Shown here: piece by piece, positions 1 to 5,605 of the stretch
How positions within the stretch are numbered: the first letter of the stretch is position 1
Layout of the letters: each line of letters begins with the position of its first letter
NCBI GenBank assembly: GCA_964423545.1
Contig: CAYRFV010000249.1
Coordinates: 1-8,456, forward strand
Length of the DNA: 8,456 bases
From: JALOOE01 sp964423545
Lineage (GTDB): Bacteria > Chloroflexota > Anaerolineae > CG2-30-64-16
Reading direction: 5' to 3'
Translations under genes and position numbers: made by a program
Notes under the pieces: generated by a model
What the model saw: only the letters and a program-made list of their open reading frames with translations
Databases searched by the model: none
Told to the model about the DNA's origin: nothing

Positions 1-1530
1 CACCTGATCGTCTACGGCGGACGCGGACGGGCTGCGCGCAACTGGGAATGCTTCGACACGATCCTCGACAGCCTGCGCGGCCTGGAACCGGACGAGACGC
101 TGCTCGTCCAATCGGGCAAACCGGTGGCCATCTTCAGAACTCACGAAGACGCGCCGCGCGTGCTGATCGCCAACTCCAACATGGTGCCGCACTGGGCCAC
201 CCAGGAGAACTTCGACCGGTGGGAGCGAGAGGGGCTGCTCATGTTCGGCCAGATGACCGCCGGGAGCTGGATCTACATCGGCACACAGGGCATTCTTCAG
301 GGCACTTACGAGACGTTCGGGTCGCTGGCCCGGCAGCGGGGCTGGGGCTCACTGAGGGGCAAGCTCGTGTTGACGTCCGGTCTGGGCGAGATGGGCGGCG
401 CGCAGCCGTTGGCGGTCACGATGAACGAAGGGGTTGTCGTTGCAGTCGAGGTGGATCAGTGGCGCATCGACCGCCGGCTGGCGCACCGCTACCTGGATGT
501 GGCGACCGACAACCTGGAAGAGGCGATGACGTGGGCGGAAGAGGCTAAGGTCAGGGGTGAGGCTAAGTCGATCGGTCTGTTGGGAAACGCTGCCGAGGTG
601 CTGCCTGAACTCGTGGCGCGTGGCTACGCACCGGACGTGGTGACAGACCAGACGAGCGCGCACGATCCGCTCACCGGCTACATCCCAGCCGGACTGACGC
701 TGGCCGAGGCTGCCGCGCTGCGCGAGCACGATCCGCAGGGTTACCAGCAGCGGGCGATGGCGAGCATGGCCAGCCACGTACAGGCGATGCTCTCTTTCCA
801 GCGCGGCGGCGCGGAGGTGTTCGATTACGGCAACAACCTGCGCCAGCGTGCGTTCGATTTCGGCGTGAAGGACGCGTTCAGTTATCCGGGCTTCGTTCCG
901 GCCTATGTGCGTCCGCTCTTTTGCGAGGGCTCCGGCCCGTTCCGTTGGGTGGCGCTCTCCGGCGATCCTGAAGACATCTACGCCACCGACCGCATCATCC
1001 TCAATCTGTTTCCGGAGAACGAGCACTTGCGCCGCTGGATCACGATGGCCGAGCAACGCATCGCCTGGCAAGGCCTCCCGGCCCGCATCTGCTGGCTCAG
1101 GTATGGCGAACGCGCCCGCGCCGGTCTGGCCTTCAACCAGGCGGTCGCTGACGGCCGCGTGGCGGCGCCCATCGTCATCGGCCGCGACCACCTGGATTCC
1201 GGCTCGGTCGCCAGCCCCAACCGCGAAACCGAAGGGATGCGAGACGGCTCGGATGCGATCTCCGATTGGCCGATCCTGAATGCCTTGATCAATGCGGTCG
1301 GTGGCGCGACCTGGGTCAGCTTCCATCACGGCGGCGGGGTCGGCATCGGCTACAGCCAGCACGCCGGTCAGGTGATCGTCGCTGACGGCACGCCGCAGGC
1401 CGCGCGCCGGCTGGAGCGAGTGCTGACCACCGATCCGGGCATGGGCATCGTCCGACACGCCGACGCGGGCTATCCCGAAGCAGTCGCAGCGGCAAGGCAG
1501 ATGGGGCTGAGGATGCCGATGCTGCACTGA
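1..1530 (+). CDS. hutU: Urocanate hydratase (urocanase), 5'-truncated by the window edge
   Basis: This enzyme hydrates urocanate to 4-imidazolone-5-propionate, the second step of histidine degradation, in the cytoplasm, using tightly bound NAD+ as an electrophile. The frame is open from base 1, and 509 residues are visible. The family is usually about 550-560 residues, so roughly 45-50 N-terminal residues lie outside the window. The first visible residues (LIVYGGRGRAARNWECFD) already match the family. The glycine-rich NAD-binding segment GLGEMGGAQP is at visible codons 127-136. The urocanase signature appears as WQGLPARICW, with its cysteine at codon 364 (nt 1090-1092), corresponding to the active-site Cys of the Pseudomonas enzyme. 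HHGGGVG follows near nt 1324-1344, and the conserved C-terminus is intact. No other hut gene is visible downstream, so any hut operon lies upstream or is dispersed. Nothing indicates damage. Confidence 0.97.
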   Translation, partial: HLIVYGGRGRAARNWECFDTILDSLRGLEPDETLLVQSGKPVAIFRTHEDAPRVLIANSNMVPHWATQENFDRWEREGLLMFGQMTAGSWIYIGTQGILQGTYETFGSLARQRGWGSLRGKLVLTSGLGEMGGAQPLAVTMNEGVVVAVEVDQWRIDRRLAHRYLDVATDNLEEAMTWAEEAKVRGEAKSIGLLGNAAEVLPELVARGYAPDVVTDQTSAHDPLTGYIPAGLTLAEAAALREHDPQGYQQRAMASMASHVQAMLSFQRGGAEVFDYGNNLRQRAFDFGVKDAFSYPGFVPAYVRPLFCEGSGPFRWVALSGDPEDIYATDRIILNLFPENEHLRRWITMAEQRIAWQGLPARICWLRYGERARAGLAFNQAVADGRVAAPIVIGRDHLDSGSVASPNRETEGMRDGSDAISDWPILNALINAVGGATWVSFHHGGGVGIGYSQHAGQVIVADGTPQAARRLERVLTTDPGMGIVRHADAGYPEAVAAARQMGLRMPMLH

Positions 1531-1566
1531 CCGCCCGATCACCCCAAGCCGACCACGAATCGCTGA

Positions 1567-1585
1567 CCCGTCATCGCATGACCGG
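1567..1585 (+). other. Weak hairpin downstream of hutU
   Basis: The sequence CCCGTCAT-CGC-ATGACCGG forms a stem of five consecutive pairs, one C-C mismatch and two more pairs around a 3-nt loop. It starts 36 bp after the hutU stop codon. No T-run follows, so it is a poor intrinsic terminator. It could be a degraded terminator or chance in GC-rich DNA. No better terminator is visible in the 1531-1715 gap. Confidence 0.25.
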
Positions 1586-1610
1586 CATCATACATGGCCG
1601 AGACGCACGG

Positions 1611-1619
1611 TGCTAGAAT
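1611..1619 (+). promoter_or_regulatory. Possible extended -10 promoter for the CBS-domain gene
   Basis: TGCTAGAAT fits the extended -10 pattern TGnTAnAAT, with one mismatch to TATAAT in the hexamer. No convincing -35 hexamer is found 16-18 bp upstream, which extended -10 promoters can tolerate. Transcription would start near 1626, giving a leader of about 90 nt before the preferred ATG at 1716. The site lies in the only sizeable gap between hutU and the next gene, so it would separate the CBS gene from hutU transcription. It is judged from sequence alone. Confidence 0.4.
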
Positions 1620-1703
1620 GACGCTATGAGCGGCGTTGCTGCGCTGCGCTGGATGCACAGGCGTCGCTTGGAAAGCCATTCGACAGGGTCGCGACGGCCC
1701 GAC

Positions 1704-1709
1704 GGAGGA
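1704..1709 (+). promoter_or_regulatory. Ribosome binding site fixing the CBS-protein start
   Basis: GGAGGA sits 6 nt before the ATG at 1716. The in-frame upstream ATG at 1626 has no Shine-Dalgarno sequence, and its 30 extra codons (many Arg and Ala, no domain similarity) look like untranslated leader. Confidence 0.75.
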
Positions 1710-1715
1710 CAGGCC

Positions 1716-2153
1716 ATGCCCCCCAAGCGTGTGGTCGCAGACATCATGACAACCAACCCGGTGATGGTAACGCCGAGGAATGCCATTCGCACCGCCGTCA
1801 ACTTGATGCGCGAGGGCGGCTTCCGGCGCCTGCCGGTAGTCGATCGGGGCCGGCTGGTGGGCATCATCACAGATCGGGATCTGCGCCGCGCGGCCAATTC
1901 GCCGTTCGTCGTGCGCGAGCAGTGGTACGACAACTTCATCCTCGACCACATCGAGGTGGGATCGTGCATGACGCCCAACCCGATCACCGTCGAGCCGGGC
2001 ACGTCGATCTCCGAGGTGGCGCAGGTGATGCGCAACCACAAGATCGGCGGACTGCCGGTGGTGTCCGACGGCCAGCTTGTCGGCATCGTGACCGACACGG
2101 ATCTACTGGATTTTCTGATCGAGCTACTCGAACACACCGCCGCGCCAGCATAA
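1716..2153 (+). CDS. Tandem CBS-domain protein (likely adenine-nucleotide sensor)
   Basis: This is a 145-residue cytoplasmic protein made almost entirely of two CBS domains, at about residues 7-60 and 81-135, which would fold as one Bateman module. Each repeat has the typical order: a D/S-x-M-T-x-N-P start (residues 9-15 and 83-89), a LPVV strand (39-42 and 113-116), and a G-x-x-T-x-x-D ribose/phosphate-binding motif (GIITDRD 49-55 and GIVTDTD 123-129). Both nucleotide sites therefore look usable. Such modules bind AMP, ATP, NAD or related ligands and often regulate a partner, but no catalytic or DNA-binding domain is attached here. The linker at about 61-80 (including WYDNFIL) resembles that of AcuB-like stand-alone CBS proteins. 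The start at 1716 is chosen for its strong GGAGGA. Its target is unknown; the neighbouring amino-acid catabolic genes are only circumstantial candidates. Confidence 0.9.
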   Translation: MPPKRVVADIMTTNPVMVTPRNAIRTAVNLMREGGFRRLPVVDRGRLVGIITDRDLRRAANSPFVVREQWYDNFILDHIEVGSCMTPNPITVEPGTSISEVAQVMRNHKIGGLPVVSDGQLVGIVTDTDLLDFLIELLEHTAAPA

Positions 2154-2170
2154 GCGGCGCCTGTGTGACT

Positions 2171-2208
2171 CCAAAGACCCGGTTTCTATGCCAAAACCGG
2201 GTCTTTGG
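2171..2208. repeat. Perfect 15-bp inverted repeat (terminator-like or operator-like)
   Basis: CCAAAGACCCGGTTT (2171-2185) is followed by the 8-nt loop CTATGCCA and then its exact reverse complement at 2194-2208. No T-run follows on either strand, so it is not a standard intrinsic terminator, although the stem is strong enough to act as a bidirectional attenuator. It begins 17 bp after the CBS gene stop and ends 2 bp before a TATAAT, so its right arm covers where a -35 element would be. From memory, GACCCGGTTTCT-type palindromes recur between genes in Chloroflexota and cyanobacteria, so it may be one copy of a dispersed element. That recollection is unverified. Confidence 0.85.
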
Positions 2209-2210
2209 CC

Positions 2211-2216
2211 TATAAT
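2211..2216 (+). promoter_or_regulatory. Consensus -10 hexamer upstream of the radical SAM gene
   Basis: TATAAT matches the sigma-70-type consensus exactly and sits in an AT-rich patch of otherwise GC-rich DNA. Transcription would start near 2223, about 22 nt before the ATG at 2245 and just upstream of its ribosome binding site. No TTGACA-like -35 is present at 16-18 bp spacing; that position falls in the loop and right arm of the inverted repeat. The promoter may therefore be weak, activator-dependent or controlled by a palindrome-binding protein. Confidence 0.5.
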
Positions 2217-2230
2217 AAGCGCTGAAATCA

Positions 2231-2237
2231 GAGGTGG
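2231..2237 (+). promoter_or_regulatory. Ribosome binding site fixing the radical SAM start
   Basis: GAGGTGG ends 7 nt before the ATG at 2245. The alternative in-frame ATG at 2188 lies in the loop of the inverted repeat, has no Shine-Dalgarno sequence, and would be upstream of the predicted transcription start. Confidence 0.7.
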
Positions 2238-2244
2238 CGCGGCA

Positions 2245-4032
2245 ATGTCGCATCGAGCAGACCTGATTCTCTTGCACGCACCCAGCGTGTACGACTTTCG
2301 ACGGCACTCCATTCTCTACGGCCCCGTCAGCGATCTGGTGCCGTCCACACCCGTCTTTGAGATGTACCCCATCGGCTTCACGACGATGGCCGAATACCTG
2401 GAGCGGCACGGTTTTCGCGTGCGCATCCTGAACCTTGCGGTGCGCATGCTCAGGGACGAGAGCTTCGACCCTGAGGCGTTGATTGCAGCGCTCGACCCGA
2501 CTGCTTTCGGCATCGATCTGCACTGGCTGCCGCACGCCCACGGCGCGTTGGCCGTCGCGGAGATGGTCAAGCGCTATCACCCCGACACCCCAGTCATCTT
2601 CGGCGGCTTTTCGGCGACCTACTTCCACGAGGAGCTGATCCGCTATCCCTTCGTAGACTATGTCATCCGCGGCGATTCCGCGGAGGAGCCGTTGCGCCAG
2701 CTCATGGCATGCCTGAAAGGTATGCGCGGCGCGGCGGCGCTGGATGCGATCCCTAATCTCACCTGGCGCGACCGGGCCGGCGCGATCCAGGTCAATGCTC
2801 ACAGCTACCGGCCGGACAACCTCGACCACGTCATGCTTGACTATCGCTACGTGGTGCGCGCGGCCGCGCGCGATCTCGACCTACACTCCTACGTACCGTT
2901 CAAGGATTGGCTCGACTACCCGATCCTGGCTGCGCTGAGCTGTCGCGGCTGCACGCAGAGCTGCGTCATCTGTGGGGGATCGGCGGCCTCGTTCCGCACG
3001 ATGCACGGACGGATGAAGCCGGCCTTTCGCGCCCCAGAGATGCTGGCGGAGGATGTGCGTCGTTCCGGCGCCATGAGCGGCGGTCCTGTGTTCATCTTGG
3101 GTGACCTGCGCCAGGCGGGCGGCGACTATGCTGCACGGTTTCTTGCGGCCGTGCGCGGCTACACCGGCCCGGTCATCGCCGAGCTGTTCGCTCCTGCCTC
3201 ACGCCAGTTCCTGCAGCAGATGGCCAACGCGCTGCCCAACTTCACGCTGGAGGTCTCACTGGAAAGCCACGATCCAGTCGTGCGGCGGGCGTTTGGCAAG
3301 CACTACGACAACGAGCCGATCGAGCGCACCCTCGCCGATGCTTTGGACGCAGGTGCAAAACGGCTGGATGTCTTCTTCATGGCCGGCCTACCGCAGCAGA
3401 CTGCCGCGTCGGTGCTGGGCACGATCGACTACTGTGAAGCGCTGTTGCAGCGCTTCGGCCGCGACGGCCGGCTGATCCCATTCATCTCGCCGCTTGCGCC
3501 CTTCCTGGATCCGGGCAGTCGCGGCTTCGAACAGCCGGATGAGCACGGTTACCGGCTGTTTGCCCGCACGCTCGAAGAGCACCGGCGACGATTGGGCGCG
3601 CCGAGCTGGAAGTACGTGCTGAACTACGAGACGCGCTGGATGACGCGCGATCAGCTGGTGGATGCCACCTACGCGGCCGGCCGGCGCCTGAACCGCATCA
3701 AGGCCGAGTACGGGCTGATCCCTACCGCGCAGGCTCAGGCCACCGAGGTTCGCATCGATCGAGCGGTCGAGATCAGCGCCGAGATCGACCGGCTGATGAG
3801 TTCAGCTTCGCCGGGGCAGTTTCACGTCGATATGCAGCGGCTGAAGGCCGAGATCGACCAGGTGAACATGTCGACGGTCTGCGACAAGCGCGAGCTCAAC
3901 GTCGAGTTCTCTGGCCCGAAGCTGCGCTATGGTCAGGTGGCGCGCATGCTGGCCGAGGACGCGCTGCGCACCCTTGGACGCCGGCTGCAACCGACGCCCA
4001 CACCGGTGTCCGGCTCCCGCGCGACAGGGTGA
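2245..4032 (+). CDS. B12-binding-domain radical SAM protein, Ta0216-like (TIGR04190-type)
   Basis: This 595-residue cytoplasmic protein has an N-terminal Rossmann-like cobalamin-binding-type domain (about 1-160; FGIDLHWLPHAHG 88-100, VIFGG 117-121, GDSAEEPL 143-150) followed by a radical SAM domain. The [4Fe-4S] ligands are C236, C240 and C243 in the CX3CX2C motif CTQSCVIC. An extra cysteine, C233, lies three residues before. The strand LEVSLESHD (336-344) and FFMAGLPQQT (378-387) match the barrel of B12-type radical SAM enzymes. The classical DxHxxG cobalamin-ligand motif is absent (the protein has DLHWLP), so cobalamin, if bound, is probably base-off without a protein histidine. The pattern recalls the uncharacterised Ta0216 family; that label is from memory. 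Substrate and reaction are unknown. It starts the run ending in the 2-oxoacid oxidoreductase and aminotransferase genes, 133 bp before the ferredoxin subunit. Confidence 0.88.
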   Translation: MSHRADLILLHAPSVYDFRRHSILYGPVSDLVPSTPVFEMYPIGFTTMAEYLERHGFRVRILNLAVRMLRDESFDPEALIAALDPTAFGIDLHWLPHAHGALAVAEMVKRYHPDTPVIFGGFSATYFHEELIRYPFVDYVIRGDSAEEPLRQLMACLKGMRGAAALDAIPNLTWRDRAGAIQVNAHSYRPDNLDHVMLDYRYVVRAAARDLDLHSYVPFKDWLDYPILAALSCRGCTQSCVICGGSAASFRTMHGRMKPAFRAPEMLAEDVRRSGAMSGGPVFILGDLRQAGGDYAARFLAAVRGYTGPVIAELFAPASRQFLQQMANALPNFTLEVSLESHDPVVRRAFGKHYDNEPIERTLADALDAGAKRLDVFFMAGLPQQTAASVLGTIDYCEALLQRFGRDGRLIPFISPLAPFLDPGSRGFEQPDEHGYRLFARTLEEHRRRLGAPSWKYVLNYETRWMTRDQLVDATYAAGRRLNRIKAEYGLIPTAQAQATEVRIDRAVEISAEIDRLMSSASPGQFHVDMQRLKAEIDQVNMSTVCDKRELNVEFSGPKLRYGQVARMLAEDALRTLGRRLQPTPTPVSGSRATG

Positions 4033-4165
4033 CCAGACGAACGGGGCAACCACCCATGGATGCATCCGAAGCTGGCATGCCGCCGGCTTGCATCGGGAAA
4101 CGCCCCTGACCCGAGGCGATGCTCTGGTTGCACCGCCCCAGCTTTCCACGCGGAGGTGACGCTCA
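4033..4165 (+). other. 133-bp intergenic leader before the ferredoxin subunit gene
   Basis: No promoter hexamers or T-tract terminator are evident. Mutually exclusive short stems are possible: GCATCG (4090-4095) with CGATGC (4117-4122), or TCGGG (4093-4097) with CCCGA (4110-4114). The final part holds the strong ribosome binding site GGAGGTG (4152-4158), 7 nt before the ATG at 4166. No known riboswitch consensus is recognised. Confidence 0.3.
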
Positions 4166-4396
4166 ATGGCGAGAGGCACGATAAAAGTCGAAGTGGACCG
4201 CTGCAAAGGTTGCGAGCTATGCACCGCGATCTGCCCACAGGGCATACTGCACATGGCGCGCGACCGTTTCAACGCGCGCGGCTATCGGCCAGTGCAACTG
4301 ATCGATCCGCTGGGCAAGTGCACCGGCTGTGCACTCTGTGCACTGATGTGCCCGGACGTGTGTTTGACGGTGTATCGGTACGATGCGCGAAGATAG
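4166..4396 (+). CDS. korD: 2-oxoacid:ferredoxin oxidoreductase, delta (ferredoxin-like 2x[4Fe-4S]) subunit
   Basis: This 76-residue bacterial-type ferredoxin is the electron-transfer subunit of the oxidoreductase encoded immediately downstream. It has two full cluster motifs: C13-x2-C16-x2-C19-x3-C23-P and C52-x2-C55-x2-C58-x3-C62-P. In the classical two-cluster fold the first three cysteines of one motif and the fourth of the other bind each cluster. It would pass electrons from the beta-subunit cluster to free ferredoxin. Length and the MARGTIKVEVDRCKGCELC start match delta subunits of four-subunit Kor/Vor complexes. The start at 4166 has GGAGGTG 7 nt upstream. The gene lies 57 bp before the alpha gene, and its stop codon is inside a 12-bp inverted repeat. 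Kor versus Vor naming depends on substrate, which cannot be read from this subunit. Confidence 0.93.
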   Translation: MARGTIKVEVDRCKGCELCTAICPQGILHMARDRFNARGYRPVQLIDPLGKCTGCALCALMCPDVCLTVYRYDARR

Positions 4397-4441
4397 AGAG
4401 GACGCAGCGAAGAGCGCCCACAACCTCCTCTCTCTATCTTC
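4389..4441 (+). other. 12-bp intercistronic hairpin between ferredoxin and alpha subunit genes
   Basis: GAAGATAGAGAG (4389-4400) is perfectly complementary to CTCTCTATCTTC (4430-4441), with a 29-nt loop. The left arm includes the ferredoxin stop codon TAG (4394-4396). The right arm ends immediately before the alpha-subunit Shine-Dalgarno AAGGAG (4442-4447). The loop carries CTCC (4425-4428), complementary to GGAG (4444-4447), so an alternative fold could mask the ribosome binding site. No T-tract is present. A role in translation coupling, mRNA processing or differential subunit expression is inferred. Confidence 0.7.
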
Positions 4442-4453
4442 AAGGAGACGAGC

Positions 4454-5512
4454 ATGGCGAAGGAACTCTGGGAAGGCAATGAAGCCATTGCAGAGGCCGC
4501 CATTCGCGGCGGGGTCGAGGCGTTCTTTGGCTATCCCATCACGCCGCAGACTGAATTGCTCGAGTATATGGCTCGACGCATGCCCGAACTGGGACGCACC
4601 TTCTTGCAGGCTGAAAGCGAAGTAGCGGCCATCAATATGGTCTACGGCGCGGCATGTGGCGGTGCGCGCGCCATGACCTCGTCGTCGAGCCCCGGCATTA
4701 GCCTGATGCAGGAAGGTCTGTCTTACATCGCCGGCTCGGAGGCGCCAGCCGTGTTGGTGGATGTGATGCGGGGTGGGCCGGGCCTGGGCAACATCCAACC
4801 CAGCCAGGCCGATTATTTCCAGATGACGCGCTCCGCCGGACACGGTGACTATCATCCGATCGTGTTGGCGCCGGCCACCATCCAGGAAGCCGTCGATCTG
4901 ATCTACGACGCGTTCCCGCTGGCCGAGAAATACCGCACCATCGTCATCCTGGCGGCAGACGGCTCCATCGGCCAGATGATGGAGCCGGCCGAGATGCCGC
5001 CCATGCGGCCGCCGCTGACCGAAGCAGAGCGCGCAGACTGGGCTGTGCGAGGCGCGGCCGGCCGCGCCAAACGCATCATCACCTCGCTCTTCCTGAAGGA
5101 AGAGGATCTGGAGGCTCTCAATCTGCGCCTTCAGGCCAAGCTCAAGGTGATCGAGGAACACGAACGGCATTGGGAAGAAGTGCAGACTGCGGACGCGGAC
5201 TACCTGCTGGTGGCATACGGCACCGTCGGACGCACCTGCCAGACCGTGGTGCGCGAGGCGCGACACCAGGGGATCAAGGCGGGCCTCTTCCGGCCGATAT
5301 CGCTGTGGCCTTTTCCGGCGCCGCAGCTGCGCGAGCACGCGCAGAGGGTGCGCGGGATCCTCGTCGCCGAGATGAGCGCCGGACAGATGCTGGAGGATGT
5401 GCGGCTGGCCGTGGAAGGGCGCTGTCCGGTGGAATTCTATGGGCGCATGGGGGGTGTCATGCCGCTGCCCGACGAGATCCTCGACGCGCTGCAACGGATG
5501 ATCCAGAGATAG
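4454..5512 (+). CDS. vorB: 2-oxoacid:ferredoxin oxidoreductase, alpha subunit (VorB/KorA type)
   Basis: This 352-residue subunit carries the pyrimidine-binding domain of thiamine diphosphate (about 1-190) and the C-terminal transketolase-like domain (about 230-345). The complex decarboxylates a 2-oxoacid with CoA to acyl-CoA and CO2, reducing ferredoxin. Visible family landmarks are GYPITPQT (26-33), LQAESEVAAINMVYGAA (51-67), MTSSSSPGIS (74-83), RGGPGLGNIQPSQ (106-118) and HGDYH (130-134). Length and motifs fit the approximately 350-residue alpha subunits usually annotated VorB (3-methyl-2-oxobutanoate dehydrogenase). Closely similar subunits also serve 2-oxoglutarate, so substrate stays open; pyruvate-type alpha subunits look different. 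The start follows AAGGAGA at 4442-4448, 5 nt upstream. It is flanked by two strong hairpins, unlike the other genes in the run. Confidence 0.94.
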   Translation: MAKELWEGNEAIAEAAIRGGVEAFFGYPITPQTELLEYMARRMPELGRTFLQAESEVAAINMVYGAACGGARAMTSSSSPGISLMQEGLSYIAGSEAPAVLVDVMRGGPGLGNIQPSQADYFQMTRSAGHGDYHPIVLAPATIQEAVDLIYDAFPLAEKYRTIVILAADGSIGQMMEPAEMPPMRPPLTEAERADWAVRGAAGRAKRIITSLFLKEEDLEALNLRLQAKLKVIEEHERHWEEVQTADADYLLVAYGTVGRTCQTVVREARHQGIKAGLFRPISLWPFPAPQLREHAQRVRGILVAEMSAGQMLEDVRLAVEGRCPVEFYGRMGGVMPLPDEILDALQRMIQR

Positions 5513-5550
5513 GGCTGAGCTACTGAGTCGCGGAGGACATAGAGGACGGC

Positions 5551-5575
5551 GAGAGACCGGCGGCGCCGGTCTCTC
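5551..5575 (+). other. 11-bp intercistronic hairpin between alpha and beta subunit genes
   Basis: GAGAGACCGGC (5551-5561) pairs perfectly with GCCGGTCTCTC (5565-5575) around the 3-nt loop GGC. It lies 39 bp after the alpha stop and 30 bp before the beta start. It is followed by ACCCCTTCC, with no T-tract, so it is not an ordinary terminator. As a very stable stem it could protect the 3' end of a processed upstream mRNA or act as a partial attenuator. The purine-rich bases before it (ATAGAGGACGGCGA, 5540-5553) resemble the left part of the 4389-4441 hairpin. Confidence 0.7.
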
Positions 5576-5592
5576 ACCCCTTCCATGTTCGC

Positions 5593-5600
5593 GGGGAGGT
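5593..5600 (+). promoter_or_regulatory. Ribosome binding site fixing the beta-subunit start
   Basis: GGGGAGGT lies 5 nt before the ATG at 5606. The adjacent ATG at 5603 is only 2 nt away, too close, and the ATG at 5585 precedes this site with no Shine-Dalgarno sequence of its own. Start 5606 is preferred; 5603 would add only one residue. Confidence 0.65.
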
Positions 5601-5605
5601 CAATG

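Noticed and set aside
349..1542. Long open frame (397 codons) on the minus strand opposite hutU
   Set aside because: It is an antisense shadow of a clearly conserved enzyme gene. The translation is rich in Arg, His, Ala and Gly with no recognisable domain, as is usual for antisense frames in GC-rich DNA.
2171..2208. Standard rho-independent terminator
   Set aside because: The stem is excellent, but no T-tract follows on either strand, so it was reported as an inverted repeat instead.
2188..2244. Upstream in-frame ATG giving the radical SAM protein 19 more residues
   Set aside because: It lies inside the loop of the inverted repeat and before the predicted transcription start, and has no ribosome binding site. 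The ATG at 2245 has GAGGTGG in good position, and family similarity starts there.
1984..2829. Minus-strand open frame of 281 codons across the CBS gene end, the palindrome and the radical SAM start
   Set aside because: It runs through a regulatory palindrome and two + strand genes. The composition is Arg/Ala/His-rich and no domain is recognised.
4090..4127. Possible thiamine diphosphate riboswitch before the oxidoreductase genes
   Set aside because: CTGACCCGAGGCGATGC loosely recalls the 3' half of the THI element, and the enzyme uses thiamine diphosphate. However, the conserved CTGAGA segment and the closing GGGA-type segment are missing, so the match is not supportable. A covariance-model search would settle it.
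4217..5494. Minus-strand open frame of 425 codons opposite the ferredoxin and alpha subunit genes
   Set aside because: It covers two well-supported + strand genes and the gap between them, shows no family motif and has low-complexity composition. It is a shadow.
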